A DNA stretch of 64,000 nt from Diprion similis (GCF_021155765.1 NC_060108.1:13055425-13119424); one strand, 5' to 3'. Counted from the first letter of the stretch, positions 10,733 to 24,100 are shown. The notes: generated by a model not told the origin, from the letters alone. Program-made: numbers and translations.

Positions 10733-12300
10733 GCCTGATGATGGTATATTACTGCTGCAGATCCTATATTTTATTTTCCTGTTTTTTGCGGCACTTAAAT
10801 TCACGTAGAACACATTTTACTTGTTAATAGTAAAAATTGAGTCTAACCTAAGCTGATTCGGGTACTTGCCTCAAATCTTCAATGCAAAGCGTCGTCTGCA
10901 ACAAAGTGCGTGTAGTTGTGTATACCACGCCTGTTCACATCACTGAATATAACGCATGAATAGGGCATGAATTTGATGAATTACAGACTTAGGGCGAATG
11001 CTTTTTCGCGTAGATTTTTACGCTTGCGTACGAGGGTTGTACGATTTCCTGGAAATGGAGCCGTTACGCCAACGCCTGTTGATCCGCAACCAAACACTTA
11101 TCAACGTTTGCGTAGTTGTCTTTTCCAGGCGTAGTATTCAATGGTTTAACCGACGTACAACTTACGTTTATTGCACCAAAAGGTTAAGAAATACATCTGT
11201 AAGTCAACGAAATTAAGTGGATCAATACATTATCATGAATTTGACCGATTAATGAATAACAGAGCGAATTCCGTTTTAGTACTACAGGTACAGGTAATAT
11301 AATATTTGTAACCGTAGATGAGTAGAACATTAATTGTAATCTTAAGGACTCCTACAGGATATTGGGTGGATAAATGATGGACGAATTTTTTGTGTACTAG
11401 TGTGCTTCAAAAAAACTGAAACAAAACAGCGACCAAGGACTGCCAGGAGAAAAATGACCCAAATGTTCCACTTTAGGCTTGAAAAACATGAAATAATTCT
11501 TACTGTAGTTGTATAAGTTTGACAAAACTACAGGTATCCTTATGGAACCCAGTATACTTTAAAACTTCATTAGGTAATAAAATCACTTCTTTCAATTTAA
11601 ATGAAAAACTAGTTTCCAAGTTTCATAAAATTTTAATGGTTCTAATGAGATCAATGCCAAAGTTGGTGATGCCTGAATTAGTTCAATGATGTATTGTTGA
11701 GTTCTGCATTCATAGGGATATGCAGACTATGGACTGGTATTCGGTGTTGCGACGTGGACTTTCTTTTAATTAACTTTCATGAGAATTGTAACATCAAAAT
11801 ATTCCATAAGTATTTTATCGAGAATTAACCGCACACCAGTGATGCCGGGACAAATGAGTTGAATGAAGAACTGCGAATACTCAAGATGATGGGCAATTTT
11901 TTTTACAATATAGTTTTATATATGGAAATATCTCTAAGAAATTATCCTCAATTGTTTTAAAAAACGTAGCTGTAACGTAACAGTATTTCTTGACACGTTT
12001 TGAAATAGACGCCCTTGAAACTTCAATTGTAATTACAATAATCTAATTCTTGAAATCAATTATCATAATAATAAGTTTCAAGAACTCAAGATTCATGATA
12101 TGTATTGTGTTTCAATCGGGCAAATGAGAACGTCATAGATATCATAATAGATACAAAATAGATGTGAAGAAGATTGCTTTCTGTGGTCAAATGTGCGTAA
12201 AATGATTTAAGAGCAATGAATTTCATTGCATTATTTTTATTTTAATGATAAATCCACAACTGGCCAGGTGACACATATATATACGGTTTATAGCCACAGC
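10733..12300. other. Gene-free AT-rich flank upstream of mRpL3
   Basis: Contains the mRpL3 promoter at its left edge, where no TATA or clear DRE-type motif was spotted. A 72-codon plus-strand frame (10998-11216) has no recognisable domain and no splice partners. The rest is AT-rich without long tandem repeats; I see nothing else to annotate. Confidence 0.45.
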
Positions 12301-12326
12301 CACATACGTGCGTAAAATAACGTGCA

Positions 12327-12415
12327 AAACAGAGAAACAGAGAGAGAGAGGGAGAACGAGACAGAGGGAAAAAGAGAAAGATAGGAAACGAGCGAGACGG
12401 AGAGTGAACGGCAAA
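12327..12415 (+). repeat. Imperfect purine-rich GA tract
   Basis: About 90 bp of GA-rich imperfect repeat with embedded GAGAG units, the type of sequence bound by GAGA-factor-like proteins in insects. It ends about 85 bp upstream of the TATA box at 12499, a typical position for a GAGA-rich proximal promoter; whether it is bound is inference. Confidence 0.5.
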
Positions 12416-12498
12416 GGATCTCGTGACGCGTGCATCGATGTCCACCGCTCCCAAGGGAAATCCACTTCATGATGGGAATCCCATTATTTCCCGAACGA

Positions 12499-12531
12499 TA
12501 TAAAAGTAGGTAGTGGACGTTGCGTCCAGTC
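12499..12531 (+). promoter_or_regulatory. Candidate orphan core promoter (TATA box plus initiator-like CAGT)
   Basis: TATAAAAG at 12499-12506 is identical to the box of the ZP-domain gene. A CCAGT initiator-like sequence places the A (12528) 29 bp downstream of the TATA start, a good spacing. A GA-rich tract lies just upstream. The product is unknown: the downstream transcript would hold two very short upstream frames (ATG at 12656 and 12700) before a 76-codon frame at 12716. Confidence 0.35.
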
Positions 12532-12715
12532 CAGTAGCGTCCCATTTCTTCCCTGTTCCGTGACCGGGGGTTTGGGGGGCTCGTCCACCTCAGTACCGAC
12601 TTCGGGGTGACGGGCCGAGTCCAACTGTCAGAGAACCAAGTCTTTTCGCTCTTCCATGTACCCATAATTTACTGCAAGATTCGTCTCGAGCTCAGCGTAT
12701 GGTTCTCACACTGTG

Positions 12716-12946
12716 ATGTACGCTCCCCAACTGCAAGGACTTGTCCGGAAAAAGTTGAGCCCTTCATTTCCACTCAAGCTAGAGAAGAGCATGGTCTTCC
12801 AAGTTCACATCGTGAACGAGGTTCAGGAATTGCTCAGTTCTCCGTGTACGCGCGGTTTTGCTTGCACGGATTTTCTCCACTTTCCGAACTTGTTGCTGGT
12901 ACGATGCCAGGAACGAGGATTTAAAAGACGTCAACAACCAGGGTGA
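12716..12946 (+). CDS. Candidate small protein downstream of the orphan promoter (76 residues, unproven)
   Basis: An uninterrupted ATG frame beginning MYAPQLQGLVRKKLSPSF, basic, with three cysteines and a middle segment MVFQVHIVNEVQELL that could form an amphipathic helix. It would start about 190 nt after the candidate start site at 12528. I recognise no family. Small, TATA-driven, intronless genes such as the Bearded group are known in insects, but the conserved motifs of that group and its 3' UTR boxes are not present, so I do not make that call. It may equally be a chance frame in a non-coding transcript. Confidence 0.2.
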   Translation: MYAPQLQGLVRKKLSPSFPLKLEKSMVFQVHIVNEVQELLSSPCTRGFACTDFLHFPNLLLVRCQERGFKRRQQPG

Positions 12947-15900
12947 AGATGCGTCTCCAATTTCCTCATCTTGACTACGTACTTAACGACTACGGGTACT
13001 TGACGACGTCTCAGAATTGGCATTATGTCTGTGCTCATTGTGCTCAAAAACGTCTCATTGTGTAGATCATTTTGACTTGTTATCACTAATCAACTTATTG
13101 TATGCGTGTGGAACAGAATTGCTATTCCACCTTCTTTTCTGGATGTATGTACTCCGATCCTAGTCAGCTCCAACTACATTATCATACTAATTCTAACGAC
13201 CTGTTTGACTGATTTTGAATATTGCCTGTCGTTGATAATCACCAGCTCTAAACATTCCTTTTTCATGCTTTGAACCTGTTTGAAAATGAGGTCACGTGGC
13301 ATCTACGATGCAGTGATGGAATATATTGAACAGCAAATCATACTACAAAAGTTGGTCCTCGAAACGTAGAAACGTAATCACGATAAGTGCGATCAGTTTT
13401 TGGAAAGTCTCTCATATCATTGTTTATTTCTGGTCTCCATTTTCGATGCATAATTTTTCGAAGAGCCCGCGAACTCGTGAGGAGCTGCGGATATATCGCA
13501 AACGTTTTGGTACATGTCTGCACAGAATGTGTACATAAAACAAATATGTGGAAGTTTGCTAGTGTGGAGGGGTCAGACGGGGTTTGGAGGGCGGGAGGAT
13601 TTGGCTAGAGTGAAGGGTGGGGGGAGGGGGAAAGAAGGGGAGGATTCTGTGTTGTCAGGGTAATTGATTTCTTTGAGACGTTCGCGAGAGAGGACATTGT
13701 AGATGCCAGAGTGCGTGTGGAGGAGTTGTGGGTCTGGTGTGGGGGATAGGGGGTATCTCCAGGGGATGGTGACCAGGGTGATGGCGGAGACGAAGCCCAG
13801 GAGGAGGATTCTGTATCCTTCGGATCAATGGACACCGCTGCGCCGGACACACTTCAGCCTCCCCTCGCCTCGCCTCCCACACACGTACCCCTCGTCTTCC
13901 GAGGATGACCAATAACAAACACCGGCGTTTCTCTCTAATGGAGTTTTTACCTATAAAAAATTCATTCTCTCTCTACTTTTTCGTACGAGCCACCCAACTG
14001 CCGGACTCTGTGCCACTCTGGATCAACCGAGCTTTTCCTAGGCTACTCCCTCCCAAAGAATTTCCCTTGGAGCCTCAGGGATGTTGAGATTCGGTCAAAA
14101 GAACCTCGCCGTCCAATGCACTGGACTTAAACTGCAGAGTGATTCTTTTTTGCTCTTTCTGTTTCGGTAGCTAGATTATAACTTTTTTCAATTAGGTATA
14201 CTAACCATCATTTTTCATCCAGAGAGACGTTATTCCGCTGCTGAGAAATATCTTCGCGTTGAGAAAAAAGGAACTTAATGTTGGTTAGCGACTTTGCCAA
14301 AGCGCACGTATAAGACAACGCCTCGTATACTTCCCGAATACTAAATCAGAGAATGACATTTTTATGTTCAGGCTTCGCGGCGTGTTTCGGTGCTTTGTTA
14401 GATTCAACTGTGCTACATGGCGATACCGTAAATCTCCTCGGAAAACGGTATCTCCGCCGGTACACTGTCTATGGTGTTGCCACTGAAAAACCACAGCTTC
14501 TGCAGAAGTTGCTCAAAGTTTCATGCAATCTATGGAGTTTCACATTAAAGGTATACGGTCCATCATTACAACGAGGGAAAAAATTGAGAGAACTGAAGAG
14601 AATTGGAGAACGCTACTGCAGGTAGGTACTTGTTAGGTAAAGTGATCTGGAGATTACAAATCGCTGATGCTGGGGAATGCGTGAAAATCACTCCCGAGAG
14701 ATGGTCATTTATTTTCACGTCCGAACAACTGGCCGGTCAATGTGACCACTGTGATAAGTGCAGCAACGAGACAACCACTCAGTTAAATGAAATAAAAGAA
14801 CGCAGACTCACGCACTTTCCAGCGATGGACAGTCGGCTGAATTGGCGATGAGAATTGAATGGCCTCAAGCTGCTCACTTTCATTCTCAGCCTACTGTCGA
14901 CTGAAACTTCTATGTCCTCTAAACCGCATTTGCATCTTTGGAACACCATGATGACCAATGATGATAAGCTTGACCCTTAAAAGTTCATAACACAATCACT
15001 CGGCAATGGTTCATTGTTTCCAGATCGATATATCCCCTGAGAATGATAGTTTTGAATTTTAATATCGAGTGATGGTGTCGTGGTCAGTTATCATGTGATA
15101 CCTGTCAATTGTCATATAACGAAGGTGTAAAACAGAGTTCAAATAAGTGTTGGATGTCATGCAGTCTGTTCGATTCAGCAAAGTGATAGACTGACAGTGT
15201 TGAACGATCCCCTCGCGATCGTATTATTCGTGAATAACGAAACACCCTATTCGGTATCCTATCCTCTCGAGTGAAGCGCTGGAAAAGAGGTTCCATCGGA
15301 GTACAGAGCTTTTCTGACGCGGTCCGTCCTCGCGGCTATCCAGGAGGCGAATGGCGTCGGCGCCAGTCACGAAGCCTCCTCGTGTATTGATCCTCATAAT
15401 TTGGCGTCCTGGCGGGAGTGCGAGGACGAGGGCGAGGGCGAGGATCGAGGACTAGGGGGGTGGTGAGGACAGGGGCACCGCTTTACCCAGTGTAGCGGCA
15501 TGTGCGTCGGGGTGGATGCGGATCGGCGAAGAGAGAAATAGAAGAGAGAGGGAGCGAGATAAGGGGGTGAGCAAGACGCGGAGAGGGGATGAAACCGCGA
15601 GGGGTCGAGAAGGGACAGCGACCAATAATAAGCAACCGACTCGAGCGATATCATAACGTCATATCACGGAGGAGTTATATCGCGCAGCTACACTATTGGT
15701 TGCTCGATCCACCAATCGAATGCCTCGCCGGGGTTATCATATTCATAAAAACCTCCCTCAAAGAACCTCGTACAGCGGCCTCCACCCACGCGCTTATACT
15801 ACTCGCACATCTCAAACTCCCTCGACTATTACAGCTTTAAAACCAGAATAAGTGTTACGGACGGAAAAATTGGCACCATGTTGCATGGTGTACTTCGGAG

Positions 15901-16389
15901 AATGAAAATTTTATTAACTATCTTGACAACCGTCGTCGAGGCTGATTGTGAGACAGATATGCATTTGCTAATTCCATTACTATATTCATCTCTCTTCCTC
16001 GGCGAAGGTCTCTTTGCCGTTGAACGAAGGTTAAATACGAACTAGAGTGGTACTATTGGAACAAAATGTAAAGTATCTGTCGATTGATGGTGTTCATATA
16101 GGAATTGAATGATAGTTTCACTTTCCAGAAAGCTTGTTTTCACTATCAGTTGAATCGACTTACATGAATCGAGTGTCGTCTGGAGCGGTTTCGGAAGTTT
16201 CTCGAGTAGAACTTGATGAAATTTTGAAGATGAACGGCGAAGCGAGGTAGATTAAATATATCTATACCGGAGGTTGGAAAGACGCGTTGATACCGGGAAT
16301 TATTGATCACCATTTGGAAATGTTATTGTTGCCGGTGCTGGGTGAATATATAGGCGTTTCTCTGGGCGCTTCTCACTAGTAAATTTCAC
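12947..16389. other. Gene-free stretch, mixed composition
   Basis: No supported gene. It includes a G-rich patch at about 13565-13640 and a GC-rich patch at 15300-15600. Two overlapping open frames (14353-14625 and 14603-14851) have a GTAGGT donor-like site near 14621 but no domain and no convincing partner exon. A small perfect foldback, CACCATG-TTG-CATGGTG, lies near 15877-15893. Confidence 0.4.
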
Positions 16390-17690
16390 CTTTTACTGGA
16401 AAGGTATTTTATGGCCAATAGAAGGCCCGGGTGGTGCGGGAGGGTGAAGAGGGCGAGGAGGCTTGGGTCGAAGACGAGGGAGAGCGGGCGGGCAGACCGT
16501 GGAGGAAAGAATAGCCGTATAACGCAATACACGTAGGTGCTGCGTTTCATTGGTAGTGGAAATGGGTTCGTATATAGGTTCCAGAGTATGGTATTGGCAG
16601 ATATTGATCCCCACGTCCGTCAAGGAGCCGATGGTCTTCCAGTTCCTCTGCGGGTCCAGCGAGCTGCGGGCAGCGCGGCGAGAGGGAGAGGAAATACGGA
16701 AAGATAGGGGGAGGCCGGGGTCGTCCAGGACTTTCGCAGCTGCACCCCTCTCCGCAGCAGGTACCTACGCATCTTCAGGACTTCGGATAAACACACGTCC
16801 AGGTTATTCCTCTCTCTTTCTTATCCAGTCCCTCCCCCCCGGGTGAGAGGGTAACCTGTAAAAATGGAAATATCACCGTGACTTCAACGGTCCTCCAAGA
16901 GTGAACTTCGGAGTTGCTGCAGGGCCGAAAGACGCGCGTTCGAGTCTCTGGAGGTAAAATGGCAAGAAATAGCTGGACTCGAGGATGGATGTTGGGACGC
17001 GATGGACAGTGTTGTGTCCAGCGACGTGTCCACCCTGGGATGAAGGGAGGGTGCGCAGGCGCGACGTACGGCTACCGGGAGGGGAAGGTGCGCGGTGTCG
17101 AACCCTTGGTGAACGCCGGAACCGTTGCTCGATGCTCGTTTTTCCGCGCCTTGGCTCGATTTGAGAAGGAAAAATTCAATATTAATATCTAGGCGGGGTG
17201 AAGAAAGGTCCGCATTGCGTCAGCCAGCCTGCAGCCCTCGCGGCACCTTCCTGTCCGGAACACGGGGCGGAGGGTTGGTCATAAGCGCGGCCAATAGGCG
17301 TGCGGGGCTGACGGCCCGCTATGGATATGATGGATTTATGGATCTAATAAAACCAAGCCACCGGATTGGCGCCCTTGGATTATGACGGGCGGGGCTCATT
17401 CCACCTTCCCCTGGCTGACGTAAACCCGAGGCTTCTACCCCCTCAGGCTCAGCCGCATTCACCGCCACATCCTCCCCTCCTGTAAGCACCGCGGCCTGGA
17501 GAAGAGAAGAAGGTGGGTTGCTGGGTAGGTATACGCATATTCCACGGAGGGGATATTTCACCCTCCCTCGGTGAACCGCGGGCAGGTGAGCTTCTGCTGT
17601 CATCCCCACCCCCAAGCATATAACCCCTTGAGGAGATCATATTTACCGCCGTGGTTTGCTTGCGTGAATACCGTTTCAAGGCTTCTCCGG
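16390..17690. other. GC-rich, CpG-rich island
   Basis: About 1.3 kb markedly richer in G, C and CpG than its flanks. Several frames stay open only because GC-rich DNA has few stops; none has a domain, signal peptide or splice partner. It could be an enhancer, a promoter for a non-coding RNA or a first exon of a distant gene; the sequence alone does not decide. Confidence 0.4.
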
Positions 17691-19864
17691 ATCAGGGGTA
17701 GGCGGATTTCAACCCTACGCAATCAGTTCTGAACCTTTCACTCCATGATTGCTTTGAATTTTCATTCAATAACGGTTCAGAAATGTTCACAAATCATTTC
17801 CAGAAATATTCTGTATTTCATCCCCAATTTTTCTCGCGTTTCAAAGAAATGGTGAGATCTTTTCTTAGAGTTCAGATTAATTATTTGTGAAAATGAGCTC
17901 AGAGATTACAAATACAAATAAAAAGATATATGTTGCTATTTCGGTATTGTCTCAAATAGTTTTTCAACTTTGTAAACCTTAATTTTCACCAAAAAAATTT
18001 GGAAACCGGTAAAAATTCAGAAAATTCATTAAACAACTCGATAATACCGAAATTTAACCAATTTTTCATATAGTTTCAGTTCACGGACTTGTTCAAAACT
18101 TATAATACAAATCTTTGATTATCCAGGTAATTAAAAAACAAAACAATCCCGTGAATATACCAGTGAGAAATCTACGTTATTTGTTGAACGATCTATCAAG
18201 AATTGCAGTGATTTTATTGGCAATTGGGTGCTTTTCAAACAACTACGTGATTGACCCTAACGTGATGCAATAAGCCTGAAAAAATGTGAGAATCATAAAT
18301 GAGTTTCAAAAAGCATACACCGCAAAATAAGATGTTTAAGCTATTAGGTCTACATCACCTATTATAAAGGCAAAATGTTTGTTCGTTATCGATGATCTCA
18401 CATGCAAAATTTCATCAAAAGCTTCTCAACTATCTCTAAAGTTTCATAGAAGGTATAAACTGATATTATCTTACTAATGGGTCGAAAGAAATAGGTTGGA
18501 CTAATTTTCAACGGCGTAGTTTCTGAATATAATTACAATAGTTTCGCATCAAATTTACTGCAAGTACCATCACAGCCTAATATAAGCAGTCTAATTTTAT
18601 GTTGTGACGTGTGAATTCTACAATTTTCGATTGACGGTCCAATGACCGGAGCAAAGTCTTCCGTTTCAAGACCCGCATCTTCGGCGGACGTAAATACTCC
18701 CTCGCAGTCTTCAGCTCGCTATTTTTTTCCGCCCACAGAGGGGATGTTCAGATTATGGGTAACGCGTGGGGAACTTTCTGGTGCTGGTGCTTCGAGATCG
18801 TTCCTTTGTCCATCGTCGTGGTCAGCCCTTCGCATCCGTAGGTGCGTCTTAGACAAGCCTATCCCCAGTTCGAACACCCAGAACCCCAGCCACCCCTCGT
18901 GGAGGCTTTTAATGTCTCGCTCACCCTAAAATTGCCCTTTATTTCCTGGTTCCTTCGACTGCCACTAGCAAGTATGGACGCGGATGAGCTCCGGCTCCGA
19001 TTTATCTGGAAAATTTTCACTTTATCTATCCTTTGCTTTATAGTTTTCGAGCGATTCCTCCAAGGGGGTAAAATATAAGTACAGGTGAATTTTCAGGGGC
19101 GGATTTCGATCGGCGTGAGCCGGCCGAACGGAGCGTAGAAATAGAAAGATAGATAAACGATGGTCGTTGAGGGCTGTTGGGGATCCATGGCGGGGTGGCG
19201 GGCGAACCGTAGTTCCGGAGAACGAGGGCAGGGAAGATAAATAATATGTCCGTCTCAGCTTGGGGAGGGCAATTAATTCGTATAATATGCCGCAGTTAAG
19301 CCGGCCATCTGTAACGCACCCCTCCTCGCTCAGCCTTCAGCTACTACCACCGTGGCAGCGAGCTACCTCCACCTTCATCCTCGCTACCCTCCCAGGAGGT
19401 GGGAGACCTCGTAGCAGGGGATGCCGGGTTGCGATACACTGAGCAACCCTATATTACCACCGCTAAGGACCAAAGTAATTTACTTCGTATAAAATGAGCC
19501 CCGAACATTAATCTTCGATCGAGTTTAAGTCTGGATAAAGGCGCTAAATATTAATTATTTTTCATCGAAATATACAGAGAATTTCTTGCAAGATGATCTT
19601 TTTAACGCAATGAACCAATAATATTTCAAAGTGAAATCTAAGGAATTTATTTTACCGATCGATACACGGACGTTTATTGAACTTTTGGAGAAGCCTTGAG
19701 TTTTGTTGAAAAAATTTCGAAGGGAAATTATTACGTGAGATAAACTGGGTGTGACGAGGGACAAGAAGCTGCTGTTGCGAGGCTAATTTTCGTTCCCAGT
19801 GCTTCAACGTGGGTAGGTATAGAATTGACTCGTTGAAGTTGGGATTAAATTCACGTGCCTAAAC
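17691..19864. other. AT-rich stretch without genes
   Basis: AT-rich up to about 18600, then mixed with a small GC-rich patch around 18640-19450. No coding exon, RNA gene or clear mobile element found. Confidence 0.4.
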
Positions 19865-19922
19865 AGTAAATCTAGACAAAGGGTTCGTCCTAGGACAAAG
19901 GGTCTTAGGCTTTGTCTTTACT
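19865..19922 (+). other. 58-nt foldback with internal direct repeat
   Basis: AGTAAA-TCTA-GACAAAG (19865-19881) can pair with CTTTGTCTTTACT (19910-19922): 13 base pairs broken by a 4-nt bulge. The loop is about 28 nt and contains the palindrome GTCCTAGGAC. GACAAAGGG occurs twice within the element. It is short for a microRNA precursor and the bulge weakens it, so I describe the structure only. Confidence 0.35.
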
Positions 19923-20189
19923 GAGATTGCGGCTCCGTATGCCTTGATATATATATATATACATATACGTATGTACATCATGTATTCTATGTATAAGGAA
20001 TTCTAGCCTTTCGTTTGAAAACGCGGCATTCTGACCATTCCATCCAACACCGCCGATGTTTCTAGCCAGGACGTGAAACTGCATGAGAATTTGAAGCGAA
20101 AGAGAGAAAATATTCGAGTAACGTGTTAAGCTGGCAAAAGTTTGGAAGCTCGCCAGGTCTCGAAATCCAAGATCCTAAGATAGTTCGTT

Positions 20190-21250
20190 CCTAACTTCCG
20201 GTGGCGAATCCTGGCTCAGTGAGACCAGTGCAGGGAGTTAAATACGGGCAGGGAGCAACCCTTTCGACAGAGGACCGTACGTGGTACGGTGTGAACGTTT
20301 TCGAAACAGGTACCCAGTCCCTGTGTACAGGAGATAAATTTCTAAAAACGAGGATTGCGGGGGTGGCGAGGCGACGGCGGTGGGAGGGCATAACTCACCC
20401 CTATCTCAGAACACATAGGTAACACGGTGGGTCCTGAGTTTTAAGAGTAAACTGTTTACAAGGTGTTATCCCCGCGAGCGAGGTGCCACCCTCCCCCCGC
20501 CGTTTGGAGTGAAAAGAGGGGTGAAAATCAGGGGGCAGCGAGCTCACCCCGCGACGGAGGGGTGGCGGAGAAATTCGGGATCGCGTTATCTAAACGCGCG
20601 TCTGGTAGGAGAAATGGGAAAGTGGCCCGGGTATTCGCGTTGCTGTGCCGTTATTCTTCATAGCAGCTGAGGGGAAGATCAAGATATAACCGCGCCACGC
20701 CGCGCCACCCGCTCTAGAGGAGCTGAATTACTTCTGCAGGGTTCCGCGTTGCCGCTCGGAAAGCCTCGGGCTCGCGAGATTGCGGCGGTGGAGGTGGAAG
20801 CGGAGGCGACGTTGCGGAGGTGTGCCGCGAGGTCGGGGGTAGCTGGGGGTGGGTGCAGCCGAAGAGCGGCTCTTTAATGGCCGGATCTCGGAAATTGTGC
20901 GCACATATATCTGCCAGCAGATTTATGAAAGTGCTTTTCTTCTGAAGTGGGGAAAGCTGCTGCTGCTGCTGCTGCTGCTACTGCTACTGCTGCTGCTCCT
21001 GCTGCCGCTGCCGGTTCGGGGGTGGGGCGGGGGTGGCGTTGGAAATATACGCGCAAACCCCCAACCCCGACACACCGCCGATCTCGAAGCTTCGCTCTGC
21101 CACCCCCATGCCCTCCACCCCCCACCCCCCTCCTTCACCCCCGGACACCCTCTATCTCGCATTGGTGTAATTTTCCTGTGGGAGATTTATGCGACATTAA
21201 GGTGAGCTCTGTGTACCTTACCCGCCACGCTCGTTTCTATATCCACGGGG
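20190..21250. other. GC-rich island with CTG repeat
   Basis: GC- and CpG-rich DNA with no supportable gene. Near its left end is a perfect 7-bp stem, ACCGTAC-GTG-GTACGGT (20274-20290). It contains the CTG microsatellite at 20956-21010 followed by G-rich and C-rich runs. Open frames here translate to homopolymer runs and are artefacts of the repeat. Confidence 0.4.
20956..21010 (+). repeat. CTG (antisense CAG) trinucleotide microsatellite
   Basis: About 18 near-perfect CTG units with a few substitutions (CTA, CTC, CCG). All three frames on each strand give simple homopolymers (Leu, Cys, Ala, or Ala, Ser, Gln). It has no flanking conserved coding sequence, so it is treated as non-coding. Confidence 0.85.
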
Positions 21251-23717
21251 TGTTCAAAAATTAATGTCATTTCAAACCGTCGGTCCGTCGATTCCGAAGA
21301 TCTTGGAGATAGTCATCGTATGATGTGGAATCTGAATGTCTTCGGGCGTAATTCATGGGATTTAATTTATATCCGATCCAAATTACATGTGTTTTTTGAT
21401 GTAATCATAATTTTTACGTTTGACAGGATGTTGTAGTGGGTTTTTAGCGATCGAGTAAGATGTCGTTTATTGTTGTTACTGTCAAAGCATTACTGTGGCA
21501 GAGATGCCACAAACATATAGCGAGATTTTAGATATGAATGCCGAACATAAATATCCAAAAAGTCTTTTGTTTTAATGCGAGAATAATGCCGGAAATTATA
21601 TTCTTGTATTTAGCGGTAATTCAATTACAAGAATACATATTTTCGCATTGTTATTGCATAAGAATAACGTTTTTTTTTAAATATTTCTTCAGCATTATAT
21701 GTGGAATTACCTTGTCTGCGACGTTTTCAGGTTCAAGATGCGTAAGCTCTGATAACTTCTTCTTATGGTTGGAAACAATCTTCACCATAGAATTCCTAAT
21801 TGATGTACATTCGCCCTCGGGTTGCCAACAAGTATAATCTGAAAAAATATAACATCGTTAAATAATAAAGTATCCGAAGAATAATAATTTCTCACACGAT
21901 AAAAATTCACTGCAATTTTTATACGGTGTAAGAGAAATTTTCACACGCTATTACCTAAGCTTCTAAGATTTTTCCACGCAAATTAGTTTCCGATATAATT
22001 TCAAGCTCACATTATTCAATCATATCAATTTTCCAAATCATACAATCATAAACGAATGCGTATATTGACTGACCATAGCAGCAATTTTTCATTGTAAATA
22101 AAAAATGTAAGAGAAAAATGACGCCCCAAGTGTTTAAACACGAGTGTTTCGGACCCATGATAGAGATCCTTGGCAACTCCTGGGGATCCTTTGATATCGC
22201 AGTAGCACGTTATACGTATAAATTCGAACGAGAGTTTTCCCCGTCGGTTTTCACAGAGAGAGAGACGCAGTGGAAGGCTGGCAGAGTCCACTTTCACCCT
22301 GTACTCTTTTTTATCTCTTTTTTTATATTCTATGGATTAAAATGGAACGGGCCAGGACCGTTTGAAAAAAACACCATCCGCTATCGGGAAGGAAATAAAA
22401 ATGGGAATTGCAGTTTGATTTCCACGATCCCCTCTATACGGTTGGTCGGCAGCGTGCGTTCTGGGGAGCTCGCGATTATATCCACCCGCCAACTCTATCG
22501 CCCTCCCTTTGCATTGCGTTGGCATGTATCTATGGGAATCCGAGCGAGCCACGTCACCCTCCCTGGCGTACGCGGCGAATGTACGTCATGTGGTCCAGAA
22601 TGAAAGGAAATTAAAAAAAAATTGAAAATTAAAACTGATGCAATCACGCTCGAAGAACGTACTTATCCGTTTGCTAAATGGGTGGTATGAGAGGGTTGAA
22701 ATTTTTATTAGTTAGCAATTTGGACATGCTATGGTGTACAAGAAAATATGTAAATCCTCCAATTTTTATATCTTCAAGTCTTGTTGTTTACAAGAAACAC
22801 GCTGATTAATTTCATTACGATTACGATTTGAACCTTTGTCTTCGAATGTTGAGCATTTAATGTTTTCGGAAAAAATTATCAGCCTTTTTTTTGTAGAGAA
22901 AGCAAGTCTGATATTGCTGAATACGAAATCCATTTTAAACTAAATTTTCAGAAACTGTCAAAAAAGACTTCCTGGTACTATCAAGCCTCTATGTGAAGAG
23001 GCCCTAAAAATAAATCGTTTGTATATGTGAGAAGGTAAACATTTTGGCTTGTATTAGAAATTTTTCTACAGTGATATGAAAATGGTTTCAGATTTGAATC
23101 GGTATAAATATCCTAGGAATCTCAAAATCTAGAATACATTTGAACAAAAATTATTTTGTTCGTTAATTTACATATTATAGAACGAAATAAAGCCGATAAA
23201 TATATTTTTCTGCCAGATCCTAGCGACCTGCTTAAAAATAGATTTCATATTCAGAAAGATCAGACTTTTTCACACAAAAAACACACTTGGTCATAATGGG
23301 TAAAAGTAGTCGAAGCTGCATCCGTCCATTGGCATAATCGATTCTTTGCGTCGTTGTTCTTTTGCTGAAAAATCTTTTCTGAAACTTAAATTCCGCGGAC
23401 AATTTTTTCCCCCGTTCGTTTCCGGGCGTGGATGGGCAAAAGGCGTACTTTGGATTCATAGGCTGGTGGGTCGTTCTCATGGGCTACGAGGAGGAGGGTG
23501 GATAGGTATGAGTTTATCGTAACGATGAAACTCGTATGAGAAAACTTGAGGGAATGAGCCAGCGAGGTATCCACCACGACTTTTGGTATATCGTTGAGAT
23601 GGGCTTCGATCTCGAGACTGCTCGAGAATAGCTGACGTTTCAAAATCCTCCGCGGATGGAATCGGGACGGATCAAAGTGTGCGATATAACCAAGGCTCGT
23701 TTTCGAAACAGACGGAG

Positions 23718-23749
<32 letters not shown>

Positions 23750-24100
23750 AGCGGGTAAGAAACAAAGCAAAGGCAGAAAAAAAGGAGATACTTTCAATGA
23801 GAATTCGATGGTAAGGAAGTAACGTTGCGGAGCGTAGCAGAACGAGAACCAATCGATCCCTCGATATCTTTCAATTTATATACACATCCCCATCTATCGA
23901 AGGATATGTTCGAATGAATTCGACTCTCAAAAGCTGGATAAAAAAAAAAATCCGTTCAAACGTAATCGCGAATTTATTTTTGGTTGTATGTAAAAATGAT
24001 ACAGTCCCATACTCCTTGAGAAAATTTGTTTTGTCGTTAGTTGTAACAGCCCAGAAAAACCAAAAACAATCCAGTTGCCCAGGGAGTGTGACAGGAGATG
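21251..24100. other. AT-rich stretch without genes
   Basis: Nothing coding is supported. Starts with GGGGTGTTCAAAAATTAATG at about 21246, which looks like the edge of a DNA-transposon-type repeat, but no matching inverted end was found. A 30-nt A tract lies at 23718-23747. Confidence 0.35.
23718..23747 (+). repeat. 30-nt poly(A) tract
   Basis: Uninterrupted run of A flanked by purine-rich DNA. It could be the tail of an old retroposed copy, but no target-site duplication or recognisable insert was identified upstream. Confidence 0.8.

Noticed and set aside
19865-19922. miR-282 precursor
   Set aside because: Only part of the 3' half of the mature sequence is matched; the seed region is missing and the stem is too short.
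21246-21270. Second DNA transposon edge (GGGGTGTTCAAAAATTAATG)
   Set aside because: No matching inverted end or target duplication found nearby.
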